Origin: Amycolatopsis sp. EV170708-02-1
GTDB taxonomy: Bacteria > Actinomycetota > Actinomycetes > Mycobacteriales > Pseudonocardiaceae
Direction of reading: 5' to 3'
DNA: 64,000 nucleotides
Assembly (NCBI RefSeq): GCF_022479115.1
Contig: NZ_CP092497.1
Span: 3,286,001-3,350,000, forward strand
Under the pieces are notes generated by a model. It saw only the letters and a list, made by a program, of their open reading frames with translations, did no database searches and was not told the origin of the DNA. Every line of letters begins with the position of its first letter. The stretch's first letter is position 1. A program made the translations under genes and the position numbers. Below are positions 54,977-64,000 of the stretch, piece by piece.

Positions 54977-57411
54977 GCGGCGCTCCTGATCCGGGCCATG
55001 GCGGGGTCGAACAACGGCTCGCTCGCGACGACGGCGGGGATCCGCTCGCCGAAGTACTCGATCTCCAGCGGCCTGCCCGGCCGGGTGAACTCGACCGGAA
55101 GCCAGGCGTAGGCGATGTTCTTGCCGACGGTGTAGCCGTAAGCGGCGCTCGTGACGTACCCGGCGGGACGGCCGTCGGCGAACACCGGTTCCTTGCCGAG
55201 CACGACGGCGTACGGATCGTCGACGGTGAGACAGGTCAGCTTCCTGGTCACCGTCTCCTCCGAACGGCCTGCCAGCGCGTCCCGGCCGATGAAGTAGCCC
55301 TTGTCCATCCGCACGGCGAACCCGAGCCCGGCCTCGTACGGATCGTGCTCGGCGGTGACGTCGGTGCCCCACAGCCGGTACCCCTTCTCCAGCCGCATGC
55401 TGGAGAAGGCGTCCCGCCCGGCGGCGATGATCCCGTGCGCCTGCCCGGCCTCCCAGAGCGTGTCCCACAGCTCGCGGCCGAGGTCGGCGCTCGTGTACAG
55501 CTCCCAGCCGAGTTCGCCCACATAGGACAGTCGCATCGCGGTCACCGGCACATGGCCGATGTACGCCTGCTTCGTCTTGAAGTAGCCCATGGCCTGGTGT
55601 GAGAAGTCCGTTGTGGACAGTGGTTGCAGCACGGCTCTCGCGAGCGGGCCCCAAAGCCCGATGCAGCAGGTGCCCGGGGTGGTCTCGTGGATCTGCGCGG
55701 CGCCGTCGCCGGGGAGATGCCGCCGGAGCCAGTCGATGTCGATGGCGCTGTTGACGCCGACCTGGAACCGTTCGGTGCCGAGCCGGGCGACGGTCAGGTC
55801 GCTGCGCACGCCGCCGTCCTCGTCGAGCAGCAGGGTGTAGGTGACCGAGCCGGGTTTCTTGCCGAGCTGGTTCGTGGTCATCGTCTGCAGGAACGGCAAC
55901 GCGCCGGGGCCGGTGACCTCCACCCGTTTCAACGACGTCATGTCGAACATCGCGGCCCGCTGCCGCGCGACCATGGCCTCGGCGCCGCCGATCGGCGACC
56001 AGTAGCGCGCGGCCCAGTCGTTGCGCGCGGGGACCCGGTCGACCTCGGGGAGACCGGCGTTCGCCTCGTACCAGTGCGGACGTTCCCAGCCGCCCGCTTC
56101 GAGGAAGAACGCGCCGAGTTCCTTCTGCCGTTCATAGAAGGGACTCGTCCGCAACGGCCGTGGTTCTTCCATGGGCTGCAAGGGATGGACGATGTCGTAG
56201 ACCTCGACGAAGCTTTGGCAGCTGCGTGCCATTACGTGGTCCGGGGCCAGCTGCACCGGCTCGAACCGGGCGAGATCGCAACCGTGCAGGTCGGTGTCGG
56301 ATCGGCCGTCGACCAGCCACTGCGCCATGGCGCGCGCGACCCCGGCCGAATGCGTGATCCAGACGGCTTCGGCGACCCAGAACCCGTCGAGGTCCGGGTG
56401 CTCGCCCAGTAGCGGCATGCCGTCCGGGGTGAAGGAGAACAGGCCGTTGATGCCCTCCTCGACCTTGGTCTCGCCCAGCGAGGGCAGCAGGTCGACGGCG
56501 GCGGTCCACGACGGTTCGAAGTCCGCGGGGGTGAACGTGAGCTCCGAGGGCATTCCCTCGCCGGTGCCGATCTCCTTGGCGGGCAAGGGCATCGGCCGGT
56601 GCCCGTACGCGCCGATGCCGATCCGGTCGACGTGTTCGCGGAAGTAGAGGTCGGCGTCCTGATGCCGCAGGATCGGCCTCGTGGCCTCCTCGGTCACGCC
56701 GGCGAGTGACGGCAAGGGACTGGTGCGCGCGTACTGATGCGCCATCGGGACCAACGGGATCGTGAGGTCCACCAGCTCGCCGAGCACCGGGCCCCACATC
56801 CCGGCGCACGAGAGCACGATGTCCGCGCGGAAGCTCCCGGTCTCGGTGGTCACGCCGGTGACCCGGCCACCCGAGCGTTCGACACCGACGACCTTCTGTC
56901 CGGCGAGGAACCGCGCGCCGCGCCCGATCGCGCGGCGGGCCTGCGCCTCGGCCGCGCGGAGGGGATGGGCCAGGCCGTCGGAGGGGATGTGGAACCCGCC
57001 GAGCACCTTGGCCGGATCGAGCAACGGATGCAGCGCGGCGCATTCGCCGGGATCGATCAGCCTGCTCTCGACGCCCGAGGCGGTGGCCCAGCCGTGCCGC
57101 CGCTCCAGGTCGGCGAGCCGTTCCGGCGTCGTGGCCACCTCCAGCCCGCCGACGGTGCGGAAACAAGGGTTCCCGTCGAGGTCGAGCCCGCCGTACTTGG
57201 CGACGGTGTAGCGGGCGAACTCGGTCATCGTGCGGCAGGCGTTGGTCTGGAAGACCAGACCGGGCGCGTGCGAGGTCGACCCGCCGGTGGCGAACAGGTC
57301 GCCCTGCTCCAGGACGGTGACGTCGGTCCAGCCGCGTTCGGTGAGTTCGTCGGCGAGCGCGCAGCCGACGATGCCGGCGCCGATCACGACGACGCGGGGT
57401 GCTGGGGGCAT
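54973..57411 (-). CDS. Dimethylglycine dehydrogenase-type FAD/GcvT protein
   Basis: 812 aa, DMGDH layout: N-terminal FAD domain ([19 protein letters not shown]), covalent flavin His in [12 protein letters not shown], then from about residue 430 an FAO-type and GcvT aminomethyltransferase domain ([39 protein letters not shown]). It oxidises dimethylglycine to sarcosine, passing the one-carbon unit to tetrahydrofolate. ATG 57411 has AGGAGG 11 nt upstream, somewhat long; the codon GTG upstream is an alternative. First gene of the betaine operon. Confidence 0.9.
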   Translation of the reverse strand: MPPAPRVVVIGAGIVGCALADELTERGWTDVTVLEQGDLFATGGSTSHAPGLVFQTNACRTMTEFARYTVAKYGGLDLDGNPCFRTVGGLEVATTPERLADLERRHGWATASGVESRLIDPGECAALHPLLDPAKVLGGFHIPSDGLAHPLRAAEAQARRAIGRGARFLAGQKVVGVERSGGRVTGVTTETGSFRADIVLSCAGMWGPVLGELVDLTIPLVPMAHQYARTSPLPSLAGVTEEATRPILRHQDADLYFREHVDRIGIGAYGHRPMPLPAKEIGTGEGMPSELTFTPADFEPSWTAAVDLLPSLGETKVEEGINGLFSFTPDGMPLLGEHPDLDGFWVAEAVWITHSAGVARAMAQWLVDGRSDTDLHGCDLARFEPVQLAPDHVMARSCQSFVEVYDIVHPLQPMEEPRPLRTSPFYERQKELGAFFLEAGGWERPHWYEANAGLPEVDRVPARNDWAARYWSPIGGAEAMVARQRAAMFDMTSLKRVEVTGPGALPFLQTMTTNQLGKKPGSVTYTLLLDEDGGVRSDLTVARLGTERFQVGVNSAIDIDWLRRHLPGDGAAQIHETTPGTCCIGLWGPLARAVLQPLSTTDFSHQAMGYFKTKQAYIGHVPVTAMRLSYVGELGWELYTSADLGRELWDTLWEAGQAHGIIAAGRDAFSSMRLEKGYRLWGTDVTAEHDPYEAGLGFAVRMDKGYFIGRDALAGRSEETVTRKLTCLTVDDPYAVVLGKEPVFADGRPAGYVTSAAYGYTVGKNIAYAWLPVEFTRPGRPLEIEYFGERIPAVVASEPLFDPAMARIRSAA

Positions 57412-57480
57412 GGTGAGGGGTACCTCCTGCCTGCCCGGTGAGTCCACAAAGGACAAGCGGGCATCGGGGTGACAGGCGCT

Positions 57481-57516
57481 GTTGCGGATGAGGCACGTTG
57501 TTCCGTCTTCAGCAAC
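57481..57516. promoter_or_regulatory. GTTGCG...CAAC dyad upstream of the dehydrogenase operon
   Basis: 36-bp element beginning GTTGCGGATGAGGCACG and ending TTCAGCAAC, in the promoter of the betaine operon (70 bp before its start). Same length and ends as 58436-58471. Candidate IclR operator. Confidence 0.55.
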
Positions 57517-57568
57517 AAAGTGCGGCACGGGCGGGCGCGCTGTCAAGAGCCCGAAAAGGTCGGCCTCT

Positions 57569-58354
57569 TCACTCCGCGAAGTACCCCAGCTGCGCCGAAA
57601 GATCCGCCGACGCCTCGGTCAGCGGCCGGACGATCTGCCGCACCCGCTGCTTCGAAAGCCGGTACGACGGACCCGAAGCGCTCATCGCCGCGACGACGTC
57701 GCCGCCGGGGCCGTGCACCGGCACCGCGACCGCGTGCATCCCCAGCTCCAGCTCCTCGAAACAGGCCGCGTACCCGTCCTCGGCGACCCGCTCGAGCTCC
57801 GCGGTCAGCTCGTCCGGATCGACCGTGGTGCGCGGTGTGAACTGTTCGAGCTTCCGCCGGAGCAAACGTTTGCGCTCGACGTCCCCCATGTACGCGAGCA
57901 GCACTTTCCCGCTGGACGTCGCGTGCAGCGGGGTGCGCTGACCGGTCCAGTTCTGCGTGGTGATCGCGGCCGAGCCGCGGGCCTGGCTGACGTTGATCGC
58001 GACGCCGTCGTCGGCGATCGCGATGTTGACCGTCTCGCCGAGCGTCTCCGCCAGGCTCTGGCAGGTCTGCCTGCCCAGTTTCGCCAGGTCCATCCGCCCG
58101 GTGGCGGCGCCGGCGAGCCGGACGACGCCGAAGCCGATCGCGTATTTCCCGCGTTCGCCGAGCTGCTCGACGAGGCCGCGGTTCTCCAGGACACTCAGCA
58201 GGCGGGAGGCCGTCGACTTGTGCACGCCGAGCTCGCCCGCGATCTCGGTGATCCCCGTTTCCCCGTTACGCGCCAGCAGTTCCAGCACGCTGATCGCGCG
58301 GTCGACGGACTGCACCTGACTGGGCGTTGCGTTCCCCGCGTCCTGGTTCCGCAT
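57569..58354 (-). CDS. IclR family transcriptional regulator
   Basis: 261 aa. Winged helix at about residues 15-75 (GITEIAGELGVHKSTASRLLSVLENRGLVEQ), then the effector-binding GAF-like domain (RTPLHATSSGKVLLAYM). It lies between the dehydrogenase operon (same strand) and the divergent ferredoxin/reductase genes, so it can control both. A small-molecule ligand from betaine or sarcosine metabolism is likely (inference). A further ACGCAAC copy abuts its start codon, hinting at autoregulation. Confidence 0.92.
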   Translation of the reverse strand: MRNQDAGNATPSQVQSVDRAISVLELLARNGETGITEIAGELGVHKSTASRLLSVLENRGLVEQLGERGKYAIGFGVVRLAGAATGRMDLAKLGRQTCQSLAETLGETVNIAIADDGVAINVSQARGSAAITTQNWTGQRTPLHATSSGKVLLAYMGDVERKRLLRRKLEQFTPRTTVDPDELTAELERVAEDGYAACFEELELGMHAVAVPVHGPGGDVVAAMSASGPSYRLSKQRVRQIVRPLTEASADLSAQLGYFAE

Positions 58355-58435
58355 GACGCAACAGTAGCCGTTTCGCCCGCATCCGCTCGGCTGAGTGGGC
58401 GAATCCCTTGACGCATGGGCCCCTCGGGGGTGATT

Positions 58436-58471
58436 GTTGCGCAGAGCACGTCCCGTCTCGTAATACGCAAC
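58436..58471. promoter_or_regulatory. GTTGCG...CGCAAC dyad upstream of the ferredoxin gene
   Basis: GTTGCGCAGAGCACG at 58436 and TACGCAAC ending 58471, 36 bp in total, in the divergent IclR/ferredoxin promoter. Shares CACG and CCGTCT inner blocks with 57481-57516. Confidence 0.55.
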
Positions 58472-58508
58472 ATCAACAACCCCGTCGGTCCTTTCCCCGG
58501 AGGCCCCG

Positions 58509-58826
58509 ATGATCCGTGCCTGCTCCGTCTCCGAACTGCCCGAAGGCGAAGCCGTCCGTTTGGCGGGCCCAGTGCCCGTCTCGGTCTTCCATTCCGAGGG
58601 CGCGTACTACGCGCTCGACGACACCTGCAGCCACCAGGACGCGTCGCTCGCCGACGGCTGGATCGAAGGCTGTTACGTCGAATGCCCGCTGCACGCCGCG
58701 CGGTTCGACCTGCGGACCGGCGCGCCGGACTGCCTGCCGGCCAAGAACGCCGTGCGCACGTACCCGGTCGTGGTCGCCGACGGGGTGATCTACGTGGACA
58801 CCGAGGCGCGCCAGGAGGTGGCTTGA
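58509..58826 (+). CDS. Rieske [2Fe-2S] ferredoxin
   Basis: 105 aa single Rieske domain: Cys40 and His42 (CSHQDASL) and Cys59 and His62 (CPLHAARFD). Typical of the soluble electron carrier of three-component Rieske oxygenases. ATG 58509 lies 8 nt after a GGAGG. It probably hands electrons from the reductase encoded next to the oxygenase at 52722-53834, though that gene lies across the regulator on the other strand. Confidence 0.9.
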   Translation: MIRACSVSELPEGEAVRLAGPVPVSVFHSEGAYYALDDTCSHQDASLADGWIEGCYVECPLHAARFDLRTGAPDCLPAKNAVRTYPVVVADGVIYVDTEARQEVA

Positions 58827-59971
58827 GAACCGTCGCCGTCGTCGGTACCTCCCTTGCGGGGCTCCGCGCGGCACAGGAGTTGCGCGCCCAGGGCTTCGAC
58901 GGGCGGCTGGTGATGATCGGCGCCGAGCCGCCGTACGACCGGCCGCCGCTGTCGAAGGATTTCTTGCTGGGCAAGGTTTCCGCCGGCGACATCGCGCTCG
59001 CCGGGCAGGACGACCTCGACGCGCTGGCCGCCGAATGGCACCTCGGCGTCCGCGCCGAGAAGCTCGGCCGCGAAGGCGTGACGCTCGGCGACGGCACGAC
59101 GATCGCCGCCGACGGTTACGTCGTCGCGACCGGAGCGGTGGCCAGAACCCTTGACGCGGCAAGGAATCTGGGTGGCGTGCACACCCTGCGGACGCTCGAA
59201 GACGCCGTCGCCCTGAAGCAGGCTCTCGCGGCGGGACCGTCCTCGGTCGTCGTCATCGGCGCGGGATTCATCGGTGCGGAGGTCGCGTCCGCGTGCCGCC
59301 TGCTCGGCCACGAAGTGACCGTGATCGAGGCGATGCCCGTGCCGCTCGCCCCCGTCCTCGGCGCGCGAATGGGCGCGGTGTGCGGGGAACTGCACGCGGA
59401 GAACGACGTCCGGCTGATCACCGGCGTCCCCGTCGCGGGATTCACCGGGGACGGCCGGGTCGCCGGTGTGCGGCTCGCGGACGGCCGTGAGGTCCCCGCC
59501 GATCTCGTCGTCGCCGGAGTGGGGGCGCGGCCCGCCACCGAATGGCTGACCGGCTCCGGGCTCGCCGTCGACGACGGGGTGCTGGTCGATTCCGGCTGTG
59601 TCACAGCGTATCCCCGAGTGATCGCGGTGGGTGACGTCGCGCGATACCGCTGCCCGCTGCGCGGCGTACGGGTCCGCGCCGAGCATTGGACGGCGGCGGG
59701 GGAACAGCCGGGCGTCGCCGTCGCGAACCTGCTCGCCGGCTCGACCGTCACGCATTTCGCACGACACGGTTACTTTTGGTCCGATCAGTACGGGCGGCGG
59801 CTCCAATTCGCCGGAGTGGCCACGGAAGACGTGCGCATCGTCGAGGGCGACACCGCTTCGAAGCGCTTCGTCGCGGCCTATCACCGCGGCGATGTGCTGA
59901 CCGGTGTCTTCGCGATCGACTCCCCGCGGCCGTTCACCAGGCTCCGGCGTGCTCTCCAGCGTTGTCGGTGA
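58823..59971 (+). CDS. FAD-dependent NAD(P)H:ferredoxin reductase
   Basis: 382 aa. TTG 58823 with AGGAGG 6 nt upstream overlaps the ferredoxin stop by 4 bp. FAD motif VAVVGTSLAGLRAAQ, DRPPLSKDFLLGK, NAD motif VVVIGAGFIGAEVASA and the FAD C-terminal VIAVGDVAR are complete. It completes the oxygenase electron chain NAD(P)H to FAD to ferredoxin to oxygenase. The stop codon lies in a terminator stem. Confidence 0.92.
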   Translation: MRTVAVVGTSLAGLRAAQELRAQGFDGRLVMIGAEPPYDRPPLSKDFLLGKVSAGDIALAGQDDLDALAAEWHLGVRAEKLGREGVTLGDGTTIAADGYVVATGAVARTLDAARNLGGVHTLRTLEDAVALKQALAAGPSSVVVIGAGFIGAEVASACRLLGHEVTVIEAMPVPLAPVLGARMGAVCGELHAENDVRLITGVPVAGFTGDGRVAGVRLADGREVPADLVVAGVGARPATEWLTGSGLAVDDGVLVDSGCVTAYPRVIAVGDVARYRCPLRGVRVRAEHWTAAGEQPGVAVANLLAGSTVTHFARHGYFWSDQYGRRLQFAGVATEDVRIVEGDTASKRFVAAYHRGDVLTGVFAIDSPRPFTRLRRALQRCR

Positions 59972-59999
59972 ACCCGCCGAGTCGGCACAGCGGGTTCAC
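59968..59999 (+). terminator. Hairpin terminator overlapping the reductase stop codon
   Basis: GTGAACCCGC (59968-59977) and GCGGGTTCAC (59990-59999) form a perfect 10-bp stem that covers TGA 59969-59971. Confidence 0.7.
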
Positions 60000-60160
60000 G
60001 CGTCGGTCACTTTTCCGGGTGCATCCCCAGCTCCGCCAACAGGCTCTAGGGCCCGAAGACCCTACTCGGATGGAGCAATTTGCCCGATTCGATGATCTTT
60101 CTGGTGGTCACATCGCCGGGTCGCGCGTCCGCGCGGGGAAACTAGTGCGAACATAGGTTT

Positions 60161-60838
60161 ATGAAGGCACGTGTTCTGGTCGTCGACGACGACCCTGCTC
60201 TCGCGGAGATGCTCACCATCGTGCTGCGTGGGGAGGGGTTCGACACAGCCGTCGTGGCCGACGGCTCACGGGCGCTGCCCGCGCTTCGTGAGCTGAAACC
60301 GGACCTGGTCCTCCTCGACCTCATGCTGCCCGGCATGAACGGCATCGACGTCTGCAAGGCGATCCGGGCCGAGTCCGGCGTGCCGATCGTGATGCTCACC
60401 GCCAAGAGCGACACCGTGGACATCGTCCTCGGGCTCGAGTCGGGGGCCGACGACTACGTGGTCAAGCCCTTCAAGCCGAAGGAGCTCGTGGCCCGCGTCC
60501 GCGCCCGGATGCGCCGCACCGAGGCCGAGCCCGCCGAGTCGCTGACGATCGGCGACCTCGCGATCGACGTCCCCGGCCACGAGGTGACCCGGGAGGGCAA
60601 GGCCATCCCGCTGACCCCGCTCGAGTTCGACCTCCTGGTCGCGCTCGCCAGGAAGCCGCGTCAGGTGTTCACCCGCGAGGTGCTCCTCGAGCAGGTGTGG
60701 GGTTATCGCCACGCCGCCGACACCCGGCTGGTGAACGTGCACGTCCAGCGGCTGCGGTCGAAGGTGGAGAAGGACCCGGAGCACCCCGAGGTGGTGTTGA
60801 CCGTTCGCGGTGTCGGGTACAAGGCCGGCCCGCCGTGA
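60161..60838 (+). CDS. mtrA: Response regulator MtrA
   Basis: 225 aa OmpR-type regulator. Phospho-acceptor Asp53 in LLDLMLPG, SAK-type switch MLTAKSDTVDIVLGLESGADDY, and the wHTH with LTPLEFDLLVALARKPRQVFTREVLLEQVWGYRHAADTRLVNVHVQRLRSKVE. Length and motifs match mycobacterial MtrA, which controls cell division, osmotic response and antibiotic tolerance; the mtrB kinase follows. Confidence 0.97.
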   Translation: MKARVLVVDDDPALAEMLTIVLRGEGFDTAVVADGSRALPALRELKPDLVLLDLMLPGMNGIDVCKAIRAESGVPIVMLTAKSDTVDIVLGLESGADDYVVKPFKPKELVARVRARMRRTEAEPAESLTIGDLAIDVPGHEVTREGKAIPLTPLEFDLLVALARKPRQVFTREVLLEQVWGYRHAADTRLVNVHVQRLRSKVEKDPEHPEVVLTVRGVGYKAGPP

Positions 60839-60845
60839 TCACCCT

Positions 60846-62561
60846 ATGAGCGGACGCTTGCGAAGGCTTGCCCAGACCACGATGCGCCAGTTCCGGCGCA
60901 TCGTGGTTTTCGTGCGCCGCAAGATCGTGTCGTTCAACGAACTGTGGCGGTATTCGCTGCAGTTCCGGGTCACCGTGTCCACGCTGGCGCTGTCGTCGGC
61001 CGTGGTGTTCGTGCTGGGCATGGTGCTGCAGAACCAGATCACCGACCGGCTGGTCGAGACCAAGCAGAACGCGGCGATCGCCCAGACCAGGGCGGTCGTC
61101 GAGACCGCGGCCGCCGAGCTGGTCGGTGTCGGCACCGAGAGCCCGGAAGCGCTCACCGCGCGGATGAACAACGCGCTGAAGAAGATCTCCAGCACGACGT
61201 CGTCGCAGGACGGCGCGGGATCGACGGCGGGCACCTTCGAACCGGTACTCGCCGCGGGCGGCCGCGACCAGTCCAGCAAGCCGGTGGCCGCCGGTCCGTA
61301 TGACCGGGTGCCGGTGCGGCTGCGCCAGTTCGTCGAGACCGAGCAGCTCAGCTACCTGACCCACACGGTCACCGAGGCCGACGGCGGCAAGACGACGTAT
61401 CTGATCGTCGGCGCGCCGGTGAGCACGATGATCAACCCGCTCCAGCTCTACCTCCTGTACCCGCTCACCAGTGAGCAGAACACCATCTCGACGGTGCAGA
61501 ACACGCTGCTCGTCGGCGGGCTCGTCCTGCTGCTCCTGCTGGCCGGGATCACGAACCTGGTCACCAGGCAGGTGGTCCGGCCGGTCCGGCAGGCCGCCGC
61601 GGCGGCCGAACAGTTCGCGGGCGGGGAGCTCGACCAGCGGCTCGCCGTGCTCGGCGAGGACGATCTGGCCAAACTCGCCGTTTCGTACAACGAGATGGCC
61701 GCGAGCATCCAGCGGCAGATCCGGCAGCTGGAGGAGTTCGGCGGGCTGCAACGCCGGTTCACCTCCGACGTCTCGCACGAACTGCGCACCCCGCTGACCA
61801 CCGTCCGGATGGCGGCCGACGTGCTGCACGCTTCGCGCGAGCAGTTCCCGGCAGGGCTCGCCCGCTCCACCGAACTGCTGGTCGACGAGCTCGACCGGTT
61901 CGAGGCACTGCTCGGCGACCTGCTGGAGATCAGCAGGCTGGACGCCGGCGTCGAGGAGCTCTCGGCCGAGCTGATCGACGTCCGGCCGATCGCGACCAGG
62001 GCCGTCGAGCAGGTCCGGGTGATCGCGGGCAACGCCGGCAGCTCGGTCGAACTGGTGCTGCCGGAAGAGGAGGCGCCCGCCGAAGTCGACGCGCGCCGCG
62101 TCGAGCGGATCCTGCGCAACCTGCTGGCGAACGCGGTGGACCACAGCGAAGGGAAACCGGTGGTGCTGACGCTGGCGGTCAACGAGACCGCGGTCGCCAT
62201 CACCGTGCGGGACCGCGGCGTCGGGCTCCGGCCCGGCGAGGCGGAACTGGTGTTCAACCGGTTCTGGCGCGCCGACCCGTCCCGTAACCGCCGGACCGGC
62301 GGAACCGGTCTCGGCCTCGCGATCAGCCAGGAGGACGCCCGGTTGCACGGCGGCGTGCTCGACGCCTGGGGCGAGACCGGCCACGGTGCCTGCTTCCGGC
62401 TCGTGCTGCCGCGGCGGCAGGACACGCCGATGGGGGAGAGCCCGCTGCTCCTGCCCCCGCCCGATCACAAGGCGACCGACACGCACGGGTCGTCCGGACT
62501 GCTCGAAGTCCGGCCCGCGCCCGACGCGATCCTCGCCGAGCCCGAGGAGGTCGGCCGGTGA
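60846..62561 (+). CDS. mtrB: Sensor histidine kinase MtrB
   Basis: 571 aa. Two spans (about 38-60 and 222-245) surround a roughly 160-residue external sensor. HAMP follows, then His311 in SDVSHELRTPLTTVRMAADV, N box NLLANAVDHSEG, DRGVGLRPGEAE and GGTGLGLAISQEDARLHGG, the MtrB signature. ATG 60846 lies 7 nt after the mtrA stop; GTG 60810 is also in frame. Cognate kinase of MtrA. The stop overlaps lpqB by 4 bp. Confidence 0.95.
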   Translation: MSGRLRRLAQTTMRQFRRIVVFVRRKIVSFNELWRYSLQFRVTVSTLALSSAVVFVLGMVLQNQITDRLVETKQNAAIAQTRAVVETAAAELVGVGTESPEALTARMNNALKKISSTTSSQDGAGSTAGTFEPVLAAGGRDQSSKPVAAGPYDRVPVRLRQFVETEQLSYLTHTVTEADGGKTTYLIVGAPVSTMINPLQLYLLYPLTSEQNTISTVQNTLLVGGLVLLLLLAGITNLVTRQVVRPVRQAAAAAEQFAGGELDQRLAVLGEDDLAKLAVSYNEMAASIQRQIRQLEEFGGLQRRFTSDVSHELRTPLTTVRMAADVLHASREQFPAGLARSTELLVDELDRFEALLGDLLEISRLDAGVEELSAELIDVRPIATRAVEQVRVIAGNAGSSVELVLPEEEAPAEVDARRVERILRNLLANAVDHSEGKPVVLTLAVNETAVAITVRDRGVGLRPGEAELVFNRFWRADPSRNRRTGGTGLGLAISQEDARLHGGVLDAWGETGHGACFRLVLPRRQDTPMGESPLLLPPPDHKATDTHGSSGLLEVRPAPDAILAEPEEVGR

Positions 62562-64000
62562 AACGGCTGCTGGCCCTGCTCGCGGTGTTCCTGCTGGTCG
62601 CAGGCTGCGCGAACATCCCGCTCGAATCCCAGCCCGTCGTCGTCTCCGGGGACAAACCCGGGCAGGCGCCGGCGGACGTCCCCGAACCGGCGGCCGGGAT
62701 CGACCCGCTGACCGTCACCCGTCAGTTCATCCGCAACTCGGCGGCACCGGGCACGGCCAGCGCCGCCGCGCGGGTCTATCTCGACGACGAAGCCAGGCGC
62801 AACTGGAAGCCGTCGCCGGGGCTGACGATCATCGACGACACGTTCGGCACCGTTTACGACACTTCGTCGTCTTCGGGGAACCCGGACGAGCAGGTGGTGA
62901 ACGTCCGCGGGTTCAAACTCGGCACCCTCAGCCCCGACAGCGCGTTCCTCCCGGTGAAGGCGGAGTACTCGCAGCAGTTCAAGCTGCGGAAGCAGCCGAA
63001 CGGGCAGTGGCGGATCGTGGATCCGCCGCAGGAACTCGCCGTCACCGACGAGGATTTCGCGCTCAACTACTTCCGGGTGCCGATCAGCTTCTACTCGCCG
63101 GACTCCGGCGCCTTCGTCCCCGACCTCCGGTACGTCGCGGCGAAACCGCAGGCCGGATTGCCCGGCCGGGTGATGGACCTGGTGCTGCAGGGCCCGTCGG
63201 AGGGGTTGAAGGGCGCGGTCAAGGACCTCCTCGGCGACCAGGTCACCATCGAAAGCAACGTGCGCAGCACGGACGACGGGACACTGGACATCAACCTGAC
63301 CGGCGTCGGCGGGGCCAGCCTCGTGGACCGGAACCTGATCGCCGCGCAGATCGTCCTGTCGCTGCAGACGGTGACGCTGAGCCGGGTCCGGCTGCTGGCC
63401 GACGGCACCGCGCTGGTGCCGGAACACGAATACTGGCGCTCCAGCGAACTGCCCAACTACAACGTGGACATCGCGCCCAACTCGGAACTGCAGGGACTGA
63501 TGACCGTGAACGGCCGGGTCCGGTCGCTCGAGAACGGCCAGCCGGTCGGCGGGCCCGCGGGCAACGGCGGGTACAAGGTCGTCAGCGCCGCGCAGTCCGT
63601 CGACGGCAAACGTCTCGCCGTGGTCGAGGAACGGGACGGCAGGCAGTGGCTCCGGGTCGGCGACCTGGGGCACGACCTCGCTTCGGTGGACCTCTTCGGG
63701 GGCAGCCTGAGCCGCCCCACCTGGCGTCCGGTCGCCCGCGGCGGCGGGGTCTCCGGCGAGGTCTGGACGGTGGTCGACCACAACACCGTCGCCCGGGTCA
63801 CCCTGGCCGCGGACGGCCGGTGGGTGAAGGCCGGTGTCGACGCGACCATGCTCACCGGGCTGGGGCAGATCACCGAACTGCGCCTTTCGCGGGACGGGTC
63901 ACGGCTGGCCGCGGTGGTCAACGGGCAGCTGGTGGTCGCCTCGATCGTGCGGACGGCGGACTCGGTGGCCCTGCGGGCACCGCGGAAACTGCAGGAACGC
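62558..64000 (+). CDS. lpqB: Lipoprotein LpqB (C-terminus beyond window)
   Basis: 481 codons visible, open at the window end. GTG 62558 has GAGGAGG upstream and overlaps mtrB by 4 bp. Lipobox LLVAGC with Cys17; Sporulation/spore-germination-like GerMN domain follows (DEARRNWKPSPGLTIID, LQGPSEGLKGAV) and then a WD-like beta-propeller begins (YKVVSAAQSVDGKRLAVVEE). In mycobacteria LpqB interacts with the sensor part of MtrB and modulates its activity. Confidence 0.95.
   Translation, partial: MKRLLALLAVFLLVAGCANIPLESQPVVVSGDKPGQAPADVPEPAAGIDPLTVTRQFIRNSAAPGTASAAARVYLDDEARRNWKPSPGLTIIDDTFGTVYDTSSSSGNPDEQVVNVRGFKLGTLSPDSAFLPVKAEYSQQFKLRKQPNGQWRIVDPPQELAVTDEDFALNYFRVPISFYSPDSGAFVPDLRYVAAKPQAGLPGRVMDLVLQGPSEGLKGAVKDLLGDQVTIESNVRSTDDGTLDINLTGVGGASLVDRNLIAAQIVLSLQTVTLSRVRLLADGTALVPEHEYWRSSELPNYNVDIAPNSELQGLMTVNGRVRSLENGQPVGGPAGNGGYKVVSAAQSVDGKRLAVVEERDGRQWLRVGDLGHDLASVDLFGGSLSRPTWRPVARGGGVSGEVWTVVDHNTVARVTLAADGRWVKAGVDATMLTGLGQITELRLSRDGSRLAAVVNGQLVVASIVRTADSVALRAPRKLQER

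Overview
The window is high-GC actinobacterial chromosome. Mycothiol biosynthesis (mshB), a WhiB2-type regulator, the mtrA-mtrB-lpqB operon, a SARP regulator, many GTG/TTG starts and Pseudonocardiaceae-like proteins point to Amycolatopsis or a close relative (inference; no rRNA is present). I saw no tRNA, insertion sequence, prophage or CRISPR array.

Layout. 1-3148: the edge of a secreted M28 aminopeptidase, a small membrane protein, a DUF2716/HxlR divergent pair, two very small membrane ORFs and a pterin-4a-carbinolamine dehydratase. 3224-6911: a thiamine-type ABC importer (binding lipoprotein, fused permease, ATPase). 6996-12148: a LolA-like lipoprotein-carrier fold protein with an ABC-2 exporter, divergent from a two-component system. 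12320-14585: a Nudix hydrolase, trpS preceded by a tryptophan leader peptide and attenuator, a YciI protein and a small Cys-rich protein next to an IdeR-like iron box. 14781-28247: typA, an LpqW-like lipoprotein, an oligopeptide ABC system, mshB and its membrane partner, and an M50 protease. The order typA, lpqW, mshB, membrane gene resembles M. tuberculosis Rv1165-Rv1171.

28458-64000 follows the order of M. tuberculosis Rv3260c-Rv3244c: whiB2, metallopeptidase-fold gene, DUF3499, manB, Trm112, TobH-like SIS protein, manA, cationic amino-acid permease, sahH, tmk, mtrA, mtrB, lpqB. It is interrupted by accessory genes: a large GT2/membrane fusion, a SARP-NB-ARC-TPR regulator, a cation efflux protein, a wall-anchored LADTG protein, a 766-aa membrane protein with a degenerate hydrolase elbow, an XRE regulator facing a frameshifted papain-like peptidase and its membrane partner, and a complete glycine-betaine demethylation cassette (Rieske oxygenase, sarcosine oxidase, dimethylglycine dehydrogenase, IclR, Rieske ferredoxin, ferredoxin reductase) placed between tmk and mtrA.

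Functionally the window mixes envelope genes (manB/manA mannose supply, LpqW, MtrAB-LpqB, the GT2 fusion), redox and one-carbon metabolism (MshB, SahH, betaine demethylation) and nutrient import. The most unusual non-coding features are three intergenic arrays of a 21-bp unit, two of them built as three forward plus three inverted copies, and a family of long perfect inverted repeats used as terminators, several overlapping stop codons.
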